NCBI GenBank assembly: GCA_004352715.1
Contig: SCFE01000088.1
Coordinates: 769,816 to 833,815, forward strand
Origin: Hofstenia miamia
Taxonomy: Eukaryota; Xenacoelomorpha; Acoela
DNA: 64,000 bases
Direction: 5' to 3'
Both the position numbers and the translations under genes were made by a program. Position 1 is the first letter of the stretch; each line of letters opens with the position of its first letter. The notes beneath the pieces are model-generated. The model ran no database searches, was not told the DNA's origin, and saw only the letters and a list, made by a program, of their open reading frames with translations. Shown here one piece after another: positions 58,601 to 64,000 of the stretch.

Positions 58601-59190
58601 TATCCATATCATAATCTGAAAAATTTATTTTCACAAAGTGTCAAAACCTCATTTTAATCCTTTCCTTCAATGGTATCCCACTATTTTCTTCTAATTAGGG
58701 CTTTTTACGAATATAAGATGTTGTATTGACTGAAGATATAGCATGCACTGTTGTACATTAACTACATTGTGAGTTATGTGGTGACAAAATATATAATTGG
58801 TTTTCAATATTCATTTATCAATATCGGAAGCTACCTTCTCGCATTTTACATGTATAAATGTAAATATTAAAAAAATATCAACTTTATTATTTAATAACTA
58901 TGCAATCCTTAGGACCAAAGGAGGTTTTACAATAACAGGAACATGGCTATTTTCAGTGAATCAACCTCCGTGCATTTCTGCTGTCTGAATCCATCAATAG
59001 TAAGGAAATTATAAATTTTGATGTCTATTTTGGCGGAATCATCATTTAGACATTTGAACCAATCGCCTCTGCTGCACATTCTATTATCCTTGCCTCTGGT
59101 ACGTTGTCGCCAATCGCTACCTTGTCCTCAGAACTTGGGTGTGTATTTAAAGAAACATTGGAGGCTCCGCATGTTATCGATTCATCACAG
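47460..59190 (+). CDS. BRIP1: BRIP1/FANCJ-type DNA helicase, exons 1-13 (3' end outside window)
   Basis: Thirteen exons, all with GT-AG introns and matching phase, give 468 codons. The protein is an XPD-family superfamily 2, 5'-3' DNA helicase with a 4Fe-4S cluster; BRIP1 orthologues act in the nucleus in interstrand cross-link repair and G-quadruplex unwinding. Visible motifs: Q motif AYPSQ (exon 1), Walker A SPTGSGKS (exon 2), CTRTHKQI motif Ia (exon 4), four cluster cysteines (two in exon 5, one each in exons 6 and 7), CPYNYILD (exon 7), FDEAHNIED Walker B (exon 8) and LASGTLSP (exon 13). The spacer between Walker A and motif Ia is only about 35 residues, against well over 150 in human BRIP1. 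RTEL1 is the nearest alternative; the start, SSR motif and exon-12/13 sequence fit BRIP1 better. Motifs IV-VI must lie beyond 64000. Confidence 0.9.
47712..47822 (+). CDS. BRIP1: BRIP1-like exon 2
   Basis: 37 codons, phase 0, acceptor TTTTCAG, donor GTAAGT. Encodes [20 protein letters not shown], the nucleotide-binding P-loop. Confidence 0.95.
47869..47936 (+). CDS. BRIP1: BRIP1-like exon 3
   Basis: 68 bp, after a 46-bp intron and before a 44-bp intron. Acidic, Ser-rich spacer with no conserved motif; it replaces a much longer spacer in the vertebrate protein. Confidence 0.75.
47981..48070 (+). CDS. BRIP1: BRIP1-like exon 4
   Basis: 90 bp. Encodes [20 protein letters not shown], helicase motif Ia. 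It joins exon 3 in phase through a split Glu codon. Confidence 0.93.
48206..48306 (+). CDS. BRIP1: BRIP1-like exon 5
   Basis: 101 bp. [11 protein letters not shown] begins the iron-sulfur domain; the Cys after HS and the Cys in DEMC match the first two cluster ligands. Confidence 0.92.
48307..49267. other. intron 5, with short tandem repeats at 48885-49015
   Basis: Four or five variants of TGTATTTCAGAAAA with spacing of about 27-35 bp occur at 48885-49015. The rest of the intron has no recognised element. Confidence 0.5.
49268..49398 (+). CDS. BRIP1: BRIP1-like exon 6
   Basis: 131 bp with acceptor TAGCCAG. SACSYY supplies the third cluster cysteine; [15 protein letters not shown] matches the conserved W-D-I-E-E-L segment. 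Confidence 0.92.
49443..49538 (+). CDS. BRIP1: BRIP1-like exon 7
   Basis: 96 bp after a 44-bp intron. LCPYF has the fourth cluster cysteine; [16 protein letters not shown] is the next helicase block. Confidence 0.95.
50001..50136 (+). CDS. BRIP1: BRIP1-like exon 8
   Basis: 136 bp. [18 protein letters not shown] carries the DEAH box that coordinates magnesium and hydrolyses ATP. Confidence 0.95.
50178..50233 (+). CDS. BRIP1: BRIP1-like exon 9
   Basis: 56 bp after a 41-bp intron; in phase with exon 8 through a split Ile codon. No motif; helical region after DEAH. Supported by splice sites and phase. Confidence 0.78.
50489..50749. mobile_element. hAT-type MITE in intron 9
   Basis: 261 bp with ends CAGTGTTGG and CCATCACTG and an 8-bp target duplication with one mismatch (AATGGAGG and ACTGGAGG). 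Both ends are followed by GATTTAAATC words, as in known short hAT-derived repeats. No coding capacity. Confidence 0.8.
51315..51750 (+). pseudogene. hAT transposase remnant in intron 9
   Basis: Two frames joined by a +1 shift near 51538. The first ends [16 protein letters not shown], the second reads [20 protein letters not shown] then [16 protein letters not shown], the start of the hAT RNase H-like nuclease with its catalytic D in D-G-W-T. Only about 140 codons remain, without ends. Confidence 0.78.
51887..52622 (+). pseudogene. mariner transposase, internally deleted
   Basis: 51887-52130 encodes the N-terminal helix-turn-helix ([35 protein letters not shown]). 52131-52622 encodes the catalytic C-terminus: [19 protein letters not shown] (with the first-aspartate region), HNNAPAHTA with the expected D replaced (HNNA for HDNA), and [20 protein letters not shown], where the last D has become N. 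The central third with the WVPH-type segment is missing. A perfect 18-bp inverted repeat marks the junction at 52113-52164. Confidence 0.88.
51887..52690 (+). mobile_element. mariner-type transposon remnant in intron 9
   Basis: The 5' coding part and the 3' coding part of a mariner transposase are joined with the middle deleted. The right end TTTGTCACACCTCG before TA (52691-52692) resembles a mariner terminal repeat; no matching left repeat is found near 51800-51890. Confidence 0.8.
52725..52845. repeat. TTGCAATTAATTG-rich short repeats
   Basis: AATTGCAATTAATTGCAATAATTGATTGC words recur in tandem and inverted form just right of the mariner remnant. Possibly a degraded MITE; no ends seen. Confidence 0.5.
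53877..54542 (-). mobile_element. Tc1-type transposon remnant in intron 9
   Basis: Left TTGGAAAATTGTATTCGGCC and right GGCCGAATACATTTTCCAA are near-perfect inverted repeats. A further copy of the left sequence in the same orientation lies at about 53695 (GGAAATATGTATTCGACCAC), which suggests a second end or longer, bipartite repeats. The interior encodes a transposase fragment on the minus strand. Confidence 0.72.
54020..54456 (-). pseudogene. Tc1-like transposase, N-terminal fragment
   Basis: About 110 codons on the minus strand: [20 protein letters not shown] and [13 protein letters not shown] form the first helix-turn-helix, [14 protein letters not shown] the GRPR-like hinge and second DNA-binding domain. 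A short C-terminal fragment follows near 54020-54080. The nuclease domain is gone. Confidence 0.75.
55155..55304 (+). CDS. BRIP1: BRIP1-like exon 10
   Basis: 50 codons, phase 0, acceptor TTTTAG, donor GTGCGT. It follows a 4.9-kb intron full of mobile elements. Weakly conserved arch-domain sequence; position and phase fit. Confidence 0.75.
55602..55781. repeat. (TA)n microsatellite with assembly gap
   Basis: TA runs flank 116 undetermined bases at 55634-55749. The true length is unknown. Open frames crossing it are artefacts. Confidence 0.95.
55782..57667. other. intron 10, remainder; nothing recognised
   Basis: AT-rich sequence with one GC-richer patch at 57097-57145. No exon or element could be supported. 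Confidence 0.5.
57668..57811 (+). CDS. BRIP1: BRIP1-like exon 11
   Basis: 48 codons, phase 0. [17 protein letters not shown] fits the helix before motif III in BRIP1 and the exon ends H-Y-K, as in the conserved D-D-Y-K. An earlier donor at 57750 (GTAAAA) is possible. Confidence 0.75.
57956..58195. repeat. 240-bp module bounded by a perfect 26-bp inverted repeat, intron 11
   Basis: GCGTTCCACGGAAAAACCAA at 57956 and its exact reverse complement ending at 58195 enclose 188 bp. No clear target duplication flanks it (CTA left, CAG right). Inside, one plus-strand frame is open from the left repeat to a TAA near 58099 and reads like protein ([20 protein letters not shown]), which is unusual for a MITE. 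It may be a captured gene fragment or an unrecognised element. Confidence 0.6.
58913..58999 (+). CDS. BRIP1: BRIP1-like exon 12
   Basis: 29 codons with acceptor CCTTAG and donor [18 protein letters not shown] matches the V-H-x-L-N-F-W-C-L-N-P block specific to this family. Confidence 0.87.
59050..59190 (+). CDS. BRIP1: BRIP1-like exon 13
   Basis: 47 codons after a 50-bp intron. [20 protein letters not shown] is helicase motif III. The next exon is not found in the remaining 4.8 kb. Confidence 0.93.
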
Positions 59191-62100
59191 GTTTTACAAT
59201 TTACCATTATGAATATTATTAAGCATTCGTTGAAAAATCACATAAAAATCCGTCGATTGTTATAACCTATCATTTGAAATAGTCCCAACAATTTACAATC
59301 ATTTGGGGGAGGGGGATGAATCATGACCTTAGAGAAAAAGTGTAGTAAAGATAGCCTGGGTTGACTGTTGTAAATCCGTAGCTATCTCCAGGAGTTATTG
59401 AAATTTTGGAAGTGAAAGGATAAATTTGATTTTGACAAATAGTAAAATGTGTGAATCGGGCAGGCAAATCTGAAAACCCCTGTACTAAGGAATGTATGTT
59501 ATAACAATGGTGATGGTGCATGTATGTGTTATATGCATTTTGCACAATATGTCTGCATTCTTAACACTATAAATTTTGAAATTGTTTATACTCAATTTGT
59601 TTTTATTCAATTTGTTTGGTTTTACATAAAAATGAATGCATTTTTTGTGTACTGTCTAAAGTATTACATAATTTTTTAATGTTGTACATTGTTAATTTCT
59701 GAATGGATTCTCTAATATAATAGATTTACTTAATCGCATACAAAATTTCCAATAATTTGCTTTGACATTTGAGTTTGTAAAAATAGTTTGCTCGTAAGAT
59801 GGCGTTACTCAATTAATATCTTCATTGGAAATCATCGTAGCACGTCGGATGCAAAGACGTGGAGGTGTAATTGGTTTTTTTAAATTTTGTAATGAATCTG
59901 CTTCAAAAACTGGCATCTGATTTTCATTTTTCCGCTTCTTGCTGCCGTCTTTTAGAGTGTAAATTAAATCTAAATAAGATCACTTAATCAAATTAATTAT
60001 TTAATATTTAATATGAAACATCTAGGATATGTTGCATCTTTATAGCGCCTTCGCGTGACAAACGGGGTTATTTTTACCCATTTTGTACAACCGTAACCCA
60101 AAAATAGAAAATGTTTGTTAAATTCTATAGCAGTGAAATTTTTAAAATTGTTTATATTTAGGTAATTACAATTTTGTTTAAAGGAATATCAAATTGGTTA
60201 CCTTCACACATTTTTCTCTTAATCAATAACTTTTAATTTTAAATTAAATTGTCTTGGTGACGTACCACTTAAATTTGTAATTACTAAAGTTTTCCTATTT
60301 TTCTTGCCTCTAATATGCACTTTGCTAACCATTGTAAAACGTTTAAATTTTTTTCTCATTTTATTAATGCAAACTAACTTCTCTAAGATACAAATGATTT
60401 TCTTTTTTCCACGTTTTACAGACAAAGCTACAATTTTTAGAGTCCCCTAAAGGCCAATTCTATACGCTAGTCTGTCATTGAAGGGAAATGCATTTGTGGA
60501 ACAATATGCCAATTTTTCACTATAAGCTGTCTAGAAGCTCTCTCTTTTGAACCTTAATTCAGTTATTTTTTAAGTTTTAGTGTCAAGTGTTCTGTGAATC
60601 ATTGACTGGTACTAGTACACAATAAAATTTCATAATTTCGCCACTTCTAAGTAAGTGAACTTATTTCCGGATAAAGTACATTAAATTTTTAAATTAAGCC
60701 TCCATAGCCACTAAGAACTATAAGTTTAAATATTTCTTGAAGCATGGGTGCAAAAAAATATGAATAATTTTAAAGCCTACATTGAAAAATAGTAACTTCC
60801 CTGTGTCCAGACTTTACGGCCACCCTGCATTTTTTGCTATCGCTACCACTCTGATTTTAACTTGAACGCATTGTTTCAGGTGTTGTAGAAATGTCATGTC
60901 CTTTTGCTCACTGCTGGTGTTTATGAATTCACCTACGTGGTACATTTAGCTATGTATACTTTTCTTATAAATCCAGTTCCCTAGTGGCTCATTAATCATC
61001 CATTCCATTACATCTCAAAACATTTGGGCTTGAAACAAATAATTCCCTCTAGTTATTTAAATTAAAAAGATTGATGTTTATTGCAAAACTATTGATTGCT
61101 TGTGCTAAAATATTAATAAAATTGTGTATCAATTGGGCTTTTGGCTAGTTCATTACAAAACAATCTCTAATAGTTTTTGGGGTTTTGTAAAATGTTGTCC
61201 TGCCAAATGTTTTAGGAGAATAACATTCCCTACACTGCCTACTTAAATTTATTCAGGCCAAGTTTTCCCTAATTTTGAAATCGGAATAAAGAATAAGTTT
61301 TGAAGATTATATTTTCATTAATATTAAAATTTTAGGGCAGAAATAGTATCTGTAAACATTTAACAACATTTGTACACTACCATATAAATCTATGTAGTAT
61401 AACTGTCAACTTGCGTGTTAACAAATCACAGTTTATAAGGAGGAAATTACTTTGTATACTAACAGTTAGGAAGTTATTTTTATTACCACCTGTAAATAGT
61501 TACTGAAATAATGTAATAAAATGTAAAATTTGAATCCACAATTGAACTCTGAATTTACAACAAAATTAATTTTTCTAAATCAGAGATTTATTTACTCTAT
61601 TTACCCGCATCCGCCTACCTCCGAATCGTATTTTTCACTCTTAAAGGGGGTTTTTCGGGGCTGTTTAGGACCAGTTTTAGGAAACAATATACTGGCCGTG
61701 CTAATATAATTTTCGAAATGTTTCATTTTCGTTTTTCACTTTTCATTTTTCAATTTTTGTTTTTCTTTTGAAATTGGCAAAATTAAATTTGAAAAGAGAA
61801 AATGAAAAATGGTCATTTCGGTTTTTCAATTTCAATTTTCATTTAATCTTTCCAAATGATCAAAATGAAAAATGAAAATCGGAATTGAATTGGCAACCTG
61901 GTACCTGCATAAACCCAAGCAATTAGGAAAATATTCAACCGCTGAATGCGTTGATAAAACATTTTTTGTAACAGACATAATTGAATGCAGAAAATGTCAT
62001 TTGCATTTGGGATTAGCATTTCCATAATTGTAGGTTTTCGAATTAGCCTTGGTGCTACTAGATGGAAACTTGCTTCACCTGTCGTATTCCATCATAAATT

Positions 62101-64000
62101 AATGCATTGTTAAATTTCCGTTTATATTGTAGCCTTCTATATTAGTAGGCATTTAATTATTTCTCTCGCTGATTTTCTCAATTTCGTTGGAAAATGTAAT
62201 TAAATTAGCAGTTTTATTTCTGAAATTTATATATAAATGAGGATGCAAATTACGTTTCTTGACGTCATCGTCTGCTAAGAATTTTTATCGTTTTGATCAG
62301 TGTTCTTCAAATATTTCTATGTAAATTTCAGTTGCATTTACATATGCTCAATAGAATTTTTCCTTCATTAATTTTGCAATTAGCAAAGATTTAGTCACCG
62401 CTTGAATTAAATTCTACAAGACAATTATATCACTTAGTTTTTATCACTGTTTTTGCCTTTCTTATGCAATGAACACAATTCAAATAACACGAACCCGACT
62501 TTAAAAACATAGATAGTTTGTGTTGTAGATATAATTTTATTTAGCAATTAGTTGCCAACAGTTGTAAATAATCAAATTTATTGCCTCGTTTGTCCGTATT
62601 TTCAAGACATTTTGATAAATGAGTACAACGTACTGATACATTTTTAATATTTTCACAAACTTCTTAGCCAATAAAAATGTCCTTATAATTTCATTTTACA
62701 TTATTCAAAGGTTTGTTCGACACTTTTTTTGTTTTAAAAAATGATGAAACTGACCCTCTATTTTCATATACAACAAAAACGTAATCAATAAAATAATTTG
62801 CATTTGTGCTTAATTCTTCTAAAAGTCAGTGCAATCTTAAAACTATCCATAAATAGAAATGCAATGCATTTGCATTTAAGAAGAGATTGTTATCAAACAA
62901 CGATTAGTATACTTTTTAGTTTTATAAGAAATACATGTCTAATATAAAATGTGCTTCAGAGGGTTCCTCTACAAAAAAAAATGTTTTTTTTGCAATTTTT
63001 ATCAATTACTATTTCTTGCATATTTTAAAACTTTTATCCATCCTTTTCAATTCTGAAAAAACCCTTTTTTGAAAATATTTCTTATTCTTGGGTAATTATT
63101 CAAAAAATTCAAAAAAATTTACAAAATTTCTGATAATTTGAATACTGTTATACTGCATTGCTATTTAATTTTTTAACAATTTTTTTCATATTTACCTACA
63201 ATCGAACAATCATAACTCATGTTTGGTACAGTATTTTGACTTAATTTTTGGACAGAATGTTCCATAACAATTCCTCTATACACTAACAATGAGAAAAAAT
63301 CCATTTTGTATTTAGTTCATTAAGTTTTGACATTTTGCATATTAATGAGGTAAATATGTCTTTCGATATGCATATTTATGCAAATTAGCAATTAGTCGTA
63401 AATTTAATACTAAAAAAATTATTGTAGTTGTATAGAGAATTTTATTCTCTACAAAATATAAAATATAACATGATAACTACTTCAGGTATACAGATATTAC
63501 CGTTTTTAATTTAGCCTTATTATATCCTTTCCTTTAGTGCTTACCTGGCAATCAGAACGGAAAATAATTTTTCAATCCAAATTTCCAACTTGCTTTATCA
63601 TATAAGCCTAATATTGCCAGGATAACTTACGTTACATGAATTTTAGATTTTTCTGTATGGGTACCCCCTTAACTATATAAGTTTCGATATATCGGATAGC
63701 ATTTTATCATATCAATGATTTACCTTTAAACTTACTGCAGTTTCCCACATTAGTTTATCTGCGAAATCAATCAATGACATTACAGCACGTTAATTCATGC
63801 GAATTATACAAACCCTTGCAGTGGCGTGCATGCAACGCAAAAACAAGGGAAGCTTAATATGCTTCAAGGGCAATTTAGATGAGCATTTACATTAGTAATG
63901 TGTTGGGTTCCAATACCATTTGCATTGCGTGTTATCTTTGATGGTAGTTATGAATTTCCATATATTTACTGTTTTAATTTACGTGTATTTAGCATTATTT
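59191..64000. other. intron 13 of the BRIP1-like gene, nothing coding found
   Basis: The next expected BRIP1 block (V-W-V-G near the start of motif IV) is not present in any frame I read. A CATTTTTC/GAAAAATG-rich foldback lies at about 61715-61885 and several A/T tracts at 62950-63130. Acceptors such as TTTTACAG at 60421 are followed by short non-homologous frames. Confidence 0.5.

Noticed and set aside
47460-59190. RTEL1 as identity of the helicase
   Set aside because: N-terminal Q-motif region, the SSR block and the C-L-N-P segment before motif III match BRIP1 better; motifs beyond the window would settle it.
60421-60480. Possible exon after TTTTACAG
   Set aside because: The short frame does not match the next BRIP1 block and lacks a clear donor.

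Overview
The window is nuclear DNA of an AT-rich animal genome, most likely an invertebrate. It holds one recognisable host gene, the 5' two-thirds of a BRIP1/FANCJ-type DNA helicase, split by introns (several only 41-50 bp long). Nearly everything else is mobile-element DNA: Ty3/Gypsy LTR retrotransposons, LINE fragments, pogo/Tigger, hAT, mariner, Tc1, a piggyBac-like element and small non-autonomous elements. I see no bacterial-style operons, rRNA, credible tRNA or CRISPR. The species cannot be named from the sequence; the introns, base composition and mixture of elements suggest an invertebrate metazoan.

Layout. 1-13601: Gypsy copy A on the minus strand, with its 3' LTR cut by the window start and a pogo-type transposon (2441-4180) inserted in it at a TA. 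13938-15852: a structurally complete but decayed hAT element with 8-bp target duplications. 16657-25440: Gypsy copy B on the minus strand, 5'-truncated. 26908-39207: Gypsy copy C on the plus strand with both LTRs, carrying a 5'-truncated LINE (30836-31989) flanked by an 11-bp duplication. 40200-41080: a second LINE remnant. 42723 to about 45800: a Tigger element containing a piggyBac-like element that itself contains a small TTA-flanked element. 47460-59190: thirteen exons of the BRIP1-like gene, whose larger introns hold hAT, mariner and Tc1 remnants; the gene runs off the right edge.

The most interesting content is in the three Gypsy copies. Copy A belongs to a family clearly diverged from B and C, yet all three have the same unusual order: LTR, gag (CCHC zinc knuckle), protease, reverse transcriptase, RNase H, integrase, and then a third coding region of about 3 kb (roughly 1000 codons) running up to the polypurine tract and 3' LTR. 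This ORF3 has no visible signal peptide, membrane anchor or other envelope feature, and I do not recognise it. Its protein-level conservation between diverged families argues that it was functional. Short tandem repeats, differing between the families, lie just upstream of ORF3 in all three copies; in copy A they are in-frame peptide repeats with a Q-L-E-G core, and the same core also recurs between protease and reverse transcriptase.

All three Gypsy copies are inactive (stops, frameshifts, lost catalytic residues, insertions). Mismatches between the two LTRs of copy C include repeated CA-versus-TG swaps, the trace expected from loss of methylated CpG in both copies. No element here looks able to move by its own proteins; the BRIP1-like exons are open, in phase and keep the expected helicase and iron-sulfur motifs.
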